A stretch of DNA of 64,000 nt from Janibacter cremeus. GTDB lineage: Bacteria; Actinomycetota; Actinomycetes; Actinomycetales; Dermatophilaceae. The translations under genes and the position numbers were made by a program. The DNA lies in the NCBI RefSeq assembly GCF_029395675.1, contig NZ_CP115184.1, forward strand, positions 1,922,001 through 1,986,000, given 5' to 3'. The notes beneath the pieces were generated by a model, which saw nothing but the letters and a program-made list of their open reading frames with translations, ran no database searches and had not been told where the DNA came from. Below are positions 8,736-16,323 of the stretch, piece by piece (position 1 is the first letter of the stretch; the number at the start of each line of letters is the position of its first letter).

Positions 8736-10100
8736 ATGACTCAGGACGTGACGAACAGGCATCTGCTGAACCGTCTCGTTGCGAATCCGTCCCGGACGGT
8801 CATGTTGGGTTTCGCTGCAGTGATCGCGTTGGGTACCGGGGCCCTGATGACTCCGCTCGCCGCCGAGCCGGGTGAGTCCACCGACCTGCTCACGGCGCTG
8901 TTCACCGCCACCTCCGCGACCTGCGTCACCGGCCTGGTGACCATCGACACCGCCAGCCACTGGTCCACCTTCGGCGAGCTGGTCATCCTCGCCATGATCC
9001 AGATCGGCGGACTCGGGGTCATGTCGGCGGCGACCCTGCTCGTCATGGTCATCGGCCGCAGGCTCACCGCGCCCGCCAACGTCCTCACCGGTGCGGAGTC
9101 GCGTTCCATCGCGCACCGCAACCCCGGCCAGGTCCTCGTGGACGTGCTGAAGTTCACCCTCCTCGTGGAGATGGTGACCGCCATCGTGCTGAGCCTGCGG
9201 CTGCGCGCCAGTTACCATGCTGACTGGGGCGATGCGCTCTACTCGGGGCTCTTCCACGCCGTCTCCGCCTTCAATAATGCCGGCTTCGGACTGCACGACG
9301 ACAGTGCCGTCAGCTGGGTCGATGACCCGTGGATGTGCTTGCCACTGATGGCCTCGGTCATGGTTGGTGGCCTCGGTTTCCCAGTCTGGTGGGAGATGTT
9401 CCGACACTGGCGGCACCAGTTCCAACGCTGGACCGTCCACGCGACGATCACCATCTGGGGTTCGCTCGTGCTGTGGATAGGCGGCACCGCCCTCTTCGCC
9501 GCCTTCGAGTGGCGCAACGACGGCACCCTCGGGCCCCTTAGCACCGGAGGGAAGATCCTCGCATCCGCCTTCCAGTCCGTCACGGCTCGCACCGCTGGCT
9601 TCAACAGCGTGGACATCGATGGCGTCCACCAGCAGACCCTGTTGATGCTCGACGCACTGATGTTCATCGGTGGAGGCAGCGCCGGCACCGCCGGCGGCAT
9701 CAAGATCGGCACCTTCGCCCTACTCGGCTTCGTCATCTGGGCCGAGATCCGCGGCGAACCCACCGTGCGGATCTTCCACCGTCGTCTGTCCCCCGACAAC
9801 CAGCGCCAAGCCCTCACCGTCGCCCTGCTCGGCGTCGGTCTCATCGTCGGGGCGACGGGTGTCCTGCTCACCGTCTCCCCCTTCCGCCTCGACGCGACCC
9901 TCTTCGAGGCGATCTCTGCCTTCGGCACCGTCGGGATGTCCACCGGCATTACCCCTGACCTCCCCCCCGTAGGGCAGCTCGTGCTCATCGCCCTGATGTT
10001 CCTCGGACGGCTCGGTCCGATCACGCTCGGCGCCGCCCTGGCGTTGCGCAACCGACCTCGACGCTTCGAGGTCCCCACCGAAAGGCTCCTCGTTGGCTAA
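8736..10100 (+). CDS. TrkH/KtrB-type potassium uptake channel subunit
   Basis: A 454-residue membrane protein with the four-fold pore of the TrkH/KtrB superfamily. The selectivity loops are visible in order: ATCVTGL, FNNAGFG, TARTAGFN and FGTVGMSTG, each with the central Gly that lines the filter. About 450 residues matches KtrB (TrkH is longer). It should take up K+ together with a cytoplasmic RCK ring, which is probably the overlapping next gene. The ATG is 7 bases after TACCGT (8723-8728), suggesting leaderless transcription. Confidence 0.9.
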   Translation: MTQDVTNRHLLNRLVANPSRTVMLGFAAVIALGTGALMTPLAAEPGESTDLLTALFTATSATCVTGLVTIDTASHWSTFGELVILAMIQIGGLGVMSAATLLVMVIGRRLTAPANVLTGAESRSIAHRNPGQVLVDVLKFTLLVEMVTAIVLSLRLRASYHADWGDALYSGLFHAVSAFNNAGFGLHDDSAVSWVDDPWMCLPLMASVMVGGLGFPVWWEMFRHWRHQFQRWTVHATITIWGSLVLWIGGTALFAAFEWRNDGTLGPLSTGGKILASAFQSVTARTAGFNSVDIDGVHQQTLLMLDALMFIGGGSAGTAGGIKIGTFALLGFVIWAEIRGEPTVRIFHRRLSPDNQRQALTVALLGVGLIVGATGVLLTVSPFRLDATLFEAISAFGTVGMSTGITPDLPPVGQLVLIALMFLGRLGPITLGAALALRNRPRRFEVPTERLLVG

Positions 10101-10500
10101 GTACGACATCGCCGTCATCGGACTGGGCCGATTCGGCTCCGTCCTCGCGCTGCGGCTCGAGCGGGCGGGACGACGCGTCCTCGGCGTCGACATCAGCGAA
10201 GCCGTGGTGGACAACCTCAAGGAGGAGATGCGGCACCTCGCGATCGCCGAAGCGCGGGACGAGGAGTCCCTCAGGCAGCTGGAGATCACCGCCGATACCC
10301 TCGTGGTCCTCGGGATGACCGACGTCACCGCGTCCCTGATGGCCGCCACGGCCCTCAGCGAGCTCGGGGTACGTGAGGTGTGGGCGAAGGCGGGTTCGCG
10401 CCAGCACTACGAGGCCCTGCGTCGGATGGGCGTCAGCCGGATCATCCAGCCCGAGCGGGACGCGGGATTGTCCATGGCCGCCGAGCTGCTGCACCGCTGA
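10093..10500 (+). CDS. RCK (TrkA/KtrA) nucleotide-binding subunit, lacking the C-terminal domain
   Basis: 135 residues forming one RCK-N domain: GLGRFGSVLALRLERAG nucleotide-binding loop, VLGVDISEAVV, RDEESLRQLEI, and the end RIIQPERDAGLSMAAELL. KtrA and TrkA normally continue for 70 or more residues with an RCK-C domain; here a stop follows at once. The TTG start overlaps the end of the channel gene by 8 bases. The gene stops 160 bp before the left boundary of the mobile element, so the truncation may come from an earlier insertion. It could still bind nucleotide, but channel gating may be altered. Confidence 0.8.
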   Translation: MAKYDIAVIGLGRFGSVLALRLERAGRRVLGVDISEAVVDNLKEEMRHLAIAEARDEESLRQLEITADTLVVLGMTDVTASLMAATALSELGVREVWAKAGSRQHYEALRRMGVSRIIQPERDAGLSMAAELLHR

Positions 10501-10538
10501 ACGAACCGCCAGCGTGGGTGCTGGGCATCGACAAAGAC

Positions 10539-10568
10539 GCCCAGAGGGGCGGCAATCACCCCCTGGGC
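10539..10568. terminator. Stem-loop after the potassium transporter pair
   Basis: GCCCAG(A)GGGG pairs with CCCCCTGGGC: a 10-bp stem with one bulge and a loop of about 9 bases, starting 39 bases after the RCK stop. There is no T-run, so it is either a weak terminator or part of a relic element (see 10571-10626). Confidence 0.45.
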
Positions 10569-10570
10569 AG

Positions 10571-10626
10571 GCTCCACACTCGGGCCCGAAGGCTCGCTCT
10601 CACCGATGGCCGCGACAGAGACTCAC
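10571..10626 (+). repeat. Diverged copy of the sequence upstream of repSA
   Basis: This aligns without gaps to 26628-26683, with 45 of 56 positions identical by eye. Shared blocks are CTCGGGC, GGCTCGC, GGCCGCGACAG and GACTCAC. It lies outside the present element, left of the left attachment repeat. Both copies follow a GC-rich palindrome. Confidence 0.6.
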
Positions 10627-10659
10627 ACCCGAAACGCCAAGCGGACTAGACGAAAGCCG

Positions 10660-10752
10660 CCGCCCCTGACCAGCAAAAACGCCCCCGACTGTGTCGAGGG
10701 CGTTCCGCTGAGCCGCCTATCGGAATCGAACCGATGACCTATTCATTACGAG
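10660..10752. other. Left attachment repeat (displaced tRNA-Thr 3' half)
   Basis: 93 bp identical to 29608-29700 except for one base (T at 10690, C at 29638). It contains the 3' half of tRNA-Thr up to the anticodon loop (10711-10752) and the tRNA terminator hairpin (10675-10704). Past 10752 the tRNA sequence stops abruptly. This is therefore the chromosomal 3' end displaced when the element brought its own copy. Confidence 0.93.
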
Positions 10753-10845
10753 AGGCGTCACCGCTAATTTCCGCCGTTCGTCAACCGCGAAAACCGCATG
10801 AAATGGGGACTATTCAAGTCAGTCGTGCCAAGCGTGGCGACTGTC

Positions 10846-10866
10846 ATGTGCCCAACGTGTGCCCAC
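10846..10866 (+). promoter_or_regulatory. Candidate integrase arm-type site, left arm
   Basis: TGTGCCCA occurs twice in a row, separated by 3 bases, 94 bp inside the left attachment repeat. The same double octamer, 19 of 21 positions identical, occurs at 29517-29537 inside the right end. Paired direct repeats flanking the core are typical arm sites of tyrosine recombinases. Confidence 0.6.
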
Positions 10867-11487
10867 GAATTCGGCCGCGGAGGGCCGTCGATCCGATAGC
10901 GGAGCAGCCTCGGCCGGAGGGTCGCCGGGTCAAGCGGCCCGCTGTCGCGAAGGGGTGGTGCACAGGTGCGGGAGCACCTTCCCGGACCGATGGTTCAAAC
11001 TGCCACTTGAGGCGGTGGCCCGGAGGCCGGATCGTGTAGCGGCGGGTCGAAGGCACGAAGGGGGAGGCGTCTCGGCACTGGACCGGGGCGCTTTCGTCAT
11101 GTCTGGCCGGGCGTGAGTGGGCGGCCGCGAGAACGGCCGCCAGGCCGCATGCGCAGCGGACGCCCGCGAAGCGGGCGGCCAGCGGCGACGGAGTCGCCGC
11201 CTTGAACCAGTAAGGAAAGTCCTCACGCGGGTACTTGGCATATGCTCCGTTTGCCGAACATCACACCGAACAGCACAGTGCGGCCACAAAGTCGCTCGGC
11301 CTAGAGGTCGGGCCCGCAAGAGTGGCGGCGCACATGCGGACCAACCGCCTACATGGACAACGCGCTGTGTCGGGCCGGGCCCCGGTTGCGACACCTGCGG
11401 GGGCATGGGTCTGCTCATCGATGGTCGCTAAATGCAACTCACCCGGCGACGTCCACTGGAATCTGCCCCCTTTATTGCCTGCGGCGA
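10867..11487. other. Non-coding left end of the element with tandem hairpins
   Basis: I see no supported gene in these 620 bp. They contain three close stem-loops: 11121-11140 (7-bp stem GCGGCCG), 11161-11177 (7-bp stem CGCCCGC, loop GAA) and 11182-11200 (8-bp stem GCGGCGAC, loop GGA). A palindrome-like site at 11210-11226 is related to the one at 8556. The region could hold an origin, a small RNA or the remains of lost genes. Confidence 0.5.
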
Positions 11488-12402
11488 TTAGACGCATTGG
11501 CATGGGTGCACGGCTTGGTTCTCTCGGCCCCGCGACATCTCGCGGGTCAGCCAGAAGCCGGCGGCGAGCAGCAAGGCGCCACCATAGATGATGCCTCGTC
11601 CGGGCACCTCTGCGAAGATCAGATATCCGAATATGGAGGCTACAACCGGCGAGACGATGATGTCGACCAGGGCATAGACATTGGCATCGATCGACTTCAA
11701 GACGATGGAGATGCCGAAGTAGGCGAAACCTGTGGAGACGATGCCCAGGCCCGCGGCCCAGAGCATCACCGGCAGTTCCACGCCGAGTGCCGGATGCGCG
11801 ATCGTCGTCGCCACTTGGCCGGGGCCGACGATCAGGAGGAACGGCGAAAGCGAAAGTGCGGCGACCAGCAGTGACCAGGCGATGTCGTTCCCGGTCTCGG
11901 TTTTACCCTCGTAGCGCATGTAGGTGACCATCGCGGCGTAGATCGCCCCGGTGGCCAGCGCCACGAAATTTCCCAGCATATGGCCGCCACCGAGCGGGTT
12001 GGCCAGCGCAATGCCGGCCAGGGCGATAGCGAATATCAGGATGTAGCTTTTTCGCGCCTTCTCGCCGAGGAAAATCGCCGAAAAGATGAACACAAAGAAC
12101 GGCGCGATGCTCCAGAAGATCACCGCGTTGGCGATAGGTACAAGCGACATCGCGAAATTGAATACGCCGCCCTGGGCCGCGATCAGCACGCCGATGATAG
12201 CGGTGTCCTTGACGTTGCCCGCGGGAAAGCGGGGCCATTGCCGAGTTGCCAGGGCTCGCGCTATGAACAGGAAAGTCGCTGCGAAGGCCATGGCATAGAA
12301 GGTCAGCGTCTGGATTGGGATCCGCCCGTCGGTGAGCTTGACGAACACACCGATGGTCGCCTCGGAGAACGTGATCAAGGCAAGCAGAAGGAGGGTTCTC
12401 AC
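11488..12402 (-). CDS. EamA/DMT-superfamily permease
   Basis: A 304-residue inner-membrane protein with about ten hydrophobic helices in two EamA halves (SEATIGVFVKLTDGRIP at the start, FAYFGISIVLKSIDANVYAL in the second half). ASIFGYLIFAEVPGRGIIYGG is the typical end of the EamA repeat. The substrate is unknown; the link to a metal exporter suggests metal, metallophore or stress-metabolite export. Its ATG overlaps the CDF stop by 4 bases (ATGA), so the two form one operon. By eye the base composition is less GC-rich than the chromosome and looks proteobacterial, consistent with recent transfer. Confidence 0.8.
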   Translation of the reverse strand: MRTLLLLALITFSEATIGVFVKLTDGRIPIQTLTFYAMAFAATFLFIARALATRQWPRFPAGNVKDTAIIGVLIAAQGGVFNFAMSLVPIANAVIFWSIAPFFVFIFSAIFLGEKARKSYILIFAIALAGIALANPLGGGHMLGNFVALATGAIYAAMVTYMRYEGKTETGNDIAWSLLVAALSLSPFLLIVGPGQVATTIAHPALGVELPVMLWAAGLGIVSTGFAYFGISIVLKSIDANVYALVDIIVSPVVASIFGYLIFAEVPGRGIIYGGALLLAAGFWLTREMSRGRENQAVHPCQCV

Positions 12403-13346
12403 GCCTGTCCCTTCTTGCGCGTCTCACGCATGACATCGATCGCTTCGGCGTCGGACTCGTCGAGGTAGGCGGCCTCCACCTGCAGTGTGGCGAAGAAGAA
12501 GCCGTACTGATCCTTGAGCATGCTGGAGGCGGCTTGGAGCACAGCCTGTGGATCGGCCCCGTCGGCGATGCGCAGGTGACCGGAGAACACGTAACGTCCA
12601 CTGGTCAGTGCCCAAGCGTGCACGTGATGGGCGCCTTCAACGCCGTCGAGCGCTTCCAGTGCTTCGGTCACCTCACCCAGGCGAATCTCAGCGGGCGTGC
12701 CCTCCATCAGCAAATGGGTGGCGTCGCGCAGGATGCCCCAACTTGCCCATACCAGGACGAAGCCGAAGGCCATTCCGAGCAGCGGATCGATCAGCAAGAA
12801 CCCGGTGAAGCGGATCACCAGCGCGGTGACGATGATGAGCAGGCTGCCGACGAAAGTCTGAAGAATGTGCCACAGCGCGCCTCTGACGTTCAGGTCGCTG
12901 CGGCTTTGCTTCCAGATCAATCCCAACGAGATGAACTCGGTGAGCAAGCCACCGGCCGCCGCCCACAGCATGGGTGTAGTGGGCAAGTCAACGGGGTCGG
13001 TCATGCGCATGCCGGCCATCACAATCACGACCAGCGCCATGCCCAGCAAGAAGCCGCCGTTGACCAGGGCGCCCACGATCTCGGCGCGATACCAACCGAA
13101 GCTGCGGTCCTTATCGGCCGGGCGGCGGGCCAGTCGGGCGGCGATGATGGCCACCAGCACGCCACCCACCGCCGAGAAGGTGTGGAAGGCGTCCGAAATC
13201 ACCGCCACCGATCCCGTCCACAGGCCGATGCCCAACTCGATGACGAAGTAGATCCCCGTCAGCCACGCCGAAATCGCCAGGGCGGCGCCGCTGGAGGGCA
13301 GGTGCCCCGCGTGGCTGCGACCGCCGTTACCGTGAGCCATCGTCAT
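12399..13346 (-). CDS. Cation diffusion facilitator (CzcD/ZitB-like metal exporter)
   Basis: A 315-residue metal/proton antiporter. Six transmembrane helices include the metal-site motif VAVISDAFHTFSAV (helix 2, with Asp and His) and the helix 5 region GSLLIIVTALVIRF. A cytoplasmic domain follows with HHVHAWALTSGRYVFSGHLRI. It probably exports zinc, cobalt or cadmium. His residues near the start (HGNGGRSHAGH) may collect metal. The ATG at 13346 follows AAGGAG by 7 bases. The untranslated leader resembles that of the SHOCT gene at 15934-16167, which suggests common control. It is coupled to the DMT permease downstream. Confidence 0.88.
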   Translation of the reverse strand: MTMAHGNGGRSHAGHLPSSGAALAISAWLTGIYFVIELGIGLWTGSVAVISDAFHTFSAVGGVLVAIIAARLARRPADKDRSFGWYRAEIVGALVNGGFLLGMALVVIVMAGMRMTDPVDLPTTPMLWAAAGGLLTEFISLGLIWKQSRSDLNVRGALWHILQTFVGSLLIIVTALVIRFTGFLLIDPLLGMAFGFVLVWASWGILRDATHLLMEGTPAEIRLGEVTEALEALDGVEGAHHVHAWALTSGRYVFSGHLRIADGADPQAVLQAASSMLKDQYGFFFATLQVEAAYLDESDAEAIDVMRETRKKGQA

Positions 13347-13421
13347 CGGGGACTCCTTCGCAGAATGTTCGAGGCAGGACCAACCCTCACGTCGCGGAAT
13401 GGTGATTCGATCCCGATCGTA

Positions 13422-13440
13422 TTGAGGTTGGATGAAGGCC
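13422..13440 (+). promoter_or_regulatory. Candidate operator upstream of the CDF gene
   Basis: TTGAGGTTGGATGAAGGCC ends in the same direction and at nearly the same distance (76 bases) from the CDF start as TTGAGGTTTGACGAAGATCC does from the SHOCT start (80 bases). Half-sites are spaced 7 bases apart. This is a candidate binding site for the response regulator at 16324-17046. Confidence 0.45.
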
Positions 13441-13504
13441 ACCGCGCTGCCGGTGGAGGATCGGCGCCGCGGAGTCCGAGACCTGGTCGCACAGGCACGA
13501 CGAC

Positions 13505-14398
13505 TCACTGGACCAATGTCTGGGTGGTCCTTCCTGCATCCGTGGTGCTGATCACGCGCCCGTCGACGGACGCGATGATCTCCAGTTGTCCGTCACTAGT
13601 GCGGCCCGCCCACAACGCTTCGGCCGGCCCGATGCTCCCCGGATGAAGGGTCCAGGTCTGGCCGGCGTCGCTGCTGGTTGCCAGTCTGCCCGCGGCTGAA
13701 GAGGTGACGATGGTCTCCTCGTCGGCCCAGGCGGCGAGGACGGCGACCTCTGGTGGGGCGAGGGAGGTCCAGGTGGTGCCCTCGTCCTGACTCATGAGCA
13801 GGCCAGCGCTTGTGGTGGCCAGCACCTTCCCGGACGTGGGGGAAGCGGCCAGCACCCGTGGCGGTGAGGGAATGTCCCGCGTATCCCAGGTCTCTTTGTC
13901 GCTGGTGTGTCGAAGCGTTCCGTCGAACCCGATGACGCCGTTTGGGCCGGCGGTCAGAGCGTGGAAATCCGAGCGCCCGCCGCGTGAGGCGACCTGCCAG
14001 GTGCGACCCGTGTCCTGTGACGTGATGAGACCTACTGGCTGGGGGAGGTCGGTACCGGGTGCTGGGTGGCCGGAGGCATACAGAGTGCCGTCGTCGCCGA
14101 TGGTGAAGCCCATCAGGTCGATGGCAGGACCGTTGCGGACGAGCTTGCCGTCGACCTGCTGGAACAAACCTTGATGGGTCGCCACCAGCACGTCGCCGGT
14201 TCGTGGATGTCGAGCGATCCCATGAACATGGATCAAGGGTGCGGGCTGTTGGCTCGCGTCGCTTCCCGCTGGGCTGGACGACTCACCGCCAGTGGACTGC
14301 GGTGTCCCGGTCTCGGATGTCGAAGAGCACCCGGCCAGCAGCGCCACCGCAGCCACCACAGCGATACCTCGGGCGACACGTCGTCGACGGGGCCTCAT
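13505..14398 (-). CDS. F510_1955-family lipoprotein (beta-propeller, exo-sialidase-like)
   Basis: A 297-residue lipoprotein. The signal peptide ends in the lipobox LLAGCSS near residue 21, followed by a Ser/Thr/Gly linker. The mature part repeats Asp-box or YCF48-like strands (SQDTGRTWQV, SQDEGTTWTSL, SSDAGQTWTL, STTDAGRTT), which form a beta-propeller. Proteins of this type are found beside copper oxidases in actinobacteria but have no proven function. Early HVHGIARHPRTGDVLVATHQG is conserved in them. The ATG overlaps the oxidase stop by 4 bases (ATGA). Confidence 0.8.
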   Translation of the reverse strand: MRPRRRRVARGIAVVAAVALLAGCSSTSETGTPQSTGGESSSPAGSDASQQPAPLIHVHGIARHPRTGDVLVATHQGLFQQVDGKLVRNGPAIDLMGFTIGDDGTLYASGHPAPGTDLPQPVGLITSQDTGRTWQVASRGGRSDFHALTAGPNGVIGFDGTLRHTSDKETWDTRDIPSPPRVLAASPTSGKVLATTSAGLLMSQDEGTTWTSLAPPEVAVLAAWADEETIVTSSAAGRLATSSDAGQTWTLHPGSIGPAEALWAGRTSDGQLEIIASVDGRVISTTDAGRTTQTLVQ

Positions 14399-15900
14399 GC
14401 GATGTACTCCAACGCGATCATCATGCCGCCCTCTGCGTGGTAGATGTTGTGGCAGTGGATCATCCAGTCGCCCTCGTTGTCGGCGTCGAGGTCGATGGCG
14501 AAAGACTGCATGGGGGCCATGAGGACAGTGTCCTTCCTGAGCCCGGAGGGCAGGGCAAAGGTGTGGCCGTGCACATGCACCGGGTGAGTCATCATCGTCA
14601 TGTTGGTGGCGTTGATCCGCAGTCGTTGCCCGGCCCGGACGGTCAGGGGCTCGTTCTTGCCGAACGGAGCTCCGTTCATCCCCCATGCGTAGGGCTGCAT
14701 CGATCCGGTGAGAGTGAGCCGCGCGGTTGCATCGGGTCTCCTGCTGGGCAGCTTGGCTGCCTGGGCGGGTCTCAGGTCGGAGCCGATGAGGACCCGTCCG
14801 GTCAATTCTCGTGGGCTGGCGTCCCCGCCGGGTGCGGCGCCGCTTCCGGTGCGGGCTACGGCCATGGCCTGACCGCCGCTGGCCTTGCCGACCGGCTTGG
14901 CCACCAAGGGGAAGGCCCCGTCGCCGAGGGTGACAATCGCGTCATAACGTTCGCCCATCCCGATATAGAACGCGTCCGTCTCGGTCGGCTCGACCGGGAA
15001 CCCATCGCTGTGCGTGATCGTCATCCGGTGCCCCCCGAGAGCAACGGTGAAGATGGTGTCGGAGGCGGCGTTGATGATTCGCAGACGAACCTTCTGCCCG
15101 GCCTTGGCTCTGAGCGTCTCGGGGTCCGCTGGCGGCCGTCCGTTGATCAGGAAGTGCGGGTAGGTCACGTCTCCGGCGTCGCCCCACGGCTCGGCCTCGT
15201 CCATGGCGCCATGGTTCATGCCACCCATCTCGCCGTGGTCCATACCACCCATGCCACCCATGCCCCCGGATCCGGAGTCATTGGCCAAGAGCTTCTCCAG
15301 GACCTGCTCGGGCGTGGTGCCTGTTCCGTCGATCCAGTCATCGAGGACAAGGACCCACTCGGCGTCGTAGCCGCCTGGCTCGTTCGGGTCGTCGATGATC
15401 AACGGGGCGTACAGTCCCCGGTCGAGCTGAACGCCGACGTGAGGGTGGAAGAAGTACGTGCCCGGATCGGGCGCGGTGAACTCGTAGACGTAGGAGGTCT
15501 CCGGCTTCACCGGGTCCTGCGTCATGCCGGGGACGCCGTCGGCCGGGTTGCGCAGACGAATACCGTGCCAGTGGATGGTGGTCTCGTCCGGAAGTTGGTT
15601 GTCGAGGGTGACGCGCAGGAAGTCGCCGGCGGTGGCCCGCAGAAGTGGACCAGGCACGGCGTCGCCGTATCCCCAGGTCGAGACGGTGCGGCCCGCTAGA
15701 TCGAGGGTGATCGGCTTGGCGGTCAAGGACTTGGTCACCACCGTCTGGCCCGGGTCAGGTGAGACCGGCGTCGGAGCGCCGAAGGCCCCCTTCGGCGCGC
15801 TGGCACCCGATCCTTTGGTGGCGGCATACGTTCCCAAGCCCGCTGCGCCAGCGGTACCGAGGCCACCGATCAGCAGGCCACGGCGAGTGATAGAGCCCAT
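14395..15900 (-). CDS. Multicopper oxidase (CueO/CopA-like), Tat-exported
   Basis: A 501-residue oxidase that probably oxidises Cu(I) to the less toxic Cu(II) outside the membrane. A twin-arginine signal is present (ITRRGLLIGGLGTAGAAGLG). The four copper-binding motifs are intact: HWHG, FFHPHVG, HPVHVHGH and HCHNIYHAEGGM, with the axial Met in the last. A Met- and His-rich insert near residues 215-235 (GGMGGMDHGEMGG) resembles the copper-sensing insert of CueO. It lies in one operon with the SHOCT protein upstream (33-base gap) and the lipoprotein downstream (4-base overlap). Confidence 0.93.
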   Translation of the reverse strand: MGSITRRGLLIGGLGTAGAAGLGTYAATKGSGASAPKGAFGAPTPVSPDPGQTVVTKSLTAKPITLDLAGRTVSTWGYGDAVPGPLLRATAGDFLRVTLDNQLPDETTIHWHGIRLRNPADGVPGMTQDPVKPETSYVYEFTAPDPGTYFFHPHVGVQLDRGLYAPLIIDDPNEPGGYDAEWVLVLDDWIDGTGTTPEQVLEKLLANDSGSGGMGGMGGMDHGEMGGMNHGAMDEAEPWGDAGDVTYPHFLINGRPPADPETLRAKAGQKVRLRIINAASDTIFTVALGGHRMTITHSDGFPVEPTETDAFYIGMGERYDAIVTLGDGAFPLVAKPVGKASGGQAMAVARTGSGAAPGGDASPRELTGRVLIGSDLRPAQAAKLPSRRPDATARLTLTGSMQPYAWGMNGAPFGKNEPLTVRAGQRLRINATNMTMMTHPVHVHGHTFALPSGLRKDTVLMAPMQSFAIDLDADNEGDWMIHCHNIYHAEGGMMIALEYIA

Positions 15901-15933
15901 AGTTCCCTCCAGGGGTCGGTGTACCGACGCGCG

Positions 15934-16167
15934 TCAGCGCCCATGAATGATCAGGTGACGTCGCTTTTCGTACTCATCGACGCTCAGGTCACCGCGGGCC
16001 AGTCCTTCGTCGAGAAGCGTCAGCGCGTCGGTCCGGGTAGGGCCTGTGGCGGTGCTTCTCTGGCCGGGGAACAGTGCGCGCACGGCGAGCACGACGATCA
16101 CCCAGAAGGCGAGGACGCCTGCGGCCATGCCCAGCCACATCATGTCGCAGCCGTGATTCCACATCAT
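15934..16167 (-). CDS. SHOCT-domain small membrane protein
   Basis: 77 residues: a short N-terminus (MMWNHGCDMMW), one transmembrane helix (AAGVLAFWVIVVLAVRAL), and a C-terminal SHOCT motif (ALTLLDEGLARGDLSVDEYEKRRHLI). The Met, His and Cys residues at the start could touch copper, but that is inference. Such proteins often lead actinobacterial copper operons. The AAGGAG site and start context (GAAGGAGTCTCCGATG) are almost the same as at the CDF gene. It is first in the oxidase operon and divergent from the two-component system. Confidence 0.75.
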   Translation of the reverse strand: MMWNHGCDMMWLGMAAGVLAFWVIVVLAVRALFPGQRSTATGPTRTDALTLLDEGLARGDLSVDEYEKRRHLIIHGR

Positions 16168-16246
16168 CGGAGACTCCTTCTTGAAGCCGACCTCCCGGCA
16201 TGCAGACAGGCTCCGGCGGGAAGGTCATGGGTTGGTGGTCGCCGCG

Positions 16247-16266
16247 TTGAGGTTTGACGAAGATCC
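16247..16266 (+). promoter_or_regulatory. Candidate operator between the SHOCT and response regulator genes
   Basis: TTGAGGTTTGACGAAGATCC contains two TTGA half-sites 7 bases apart and resembles the site at 13422-13440. It is 80 bases before the SHOCT start and 58 bases before the response regulator start, so one bound regulator could control both directions. Confidence 0.45.
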
Positions 16267-16323
16267 TCGTCGATTCGCCGCTGATGTCGGCCGTGGTGCG
16301 GCCCTCGGGTGAGACTGTCTGTC

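Noticed and set aside
10711..10752. A second tRNA-Thr gene at the left boundary
   Set aside because: Only the 3' half is present. The sequence leaves the cloverleaf right after the anticodon loop, so it is an attachment remnant.
10734..11431. Several short open frames in the element's left end
   Set aside because: They have no ribosome sites, Arg/Ala/Gly-biased products, and lie over hairpins and arm-type sites.
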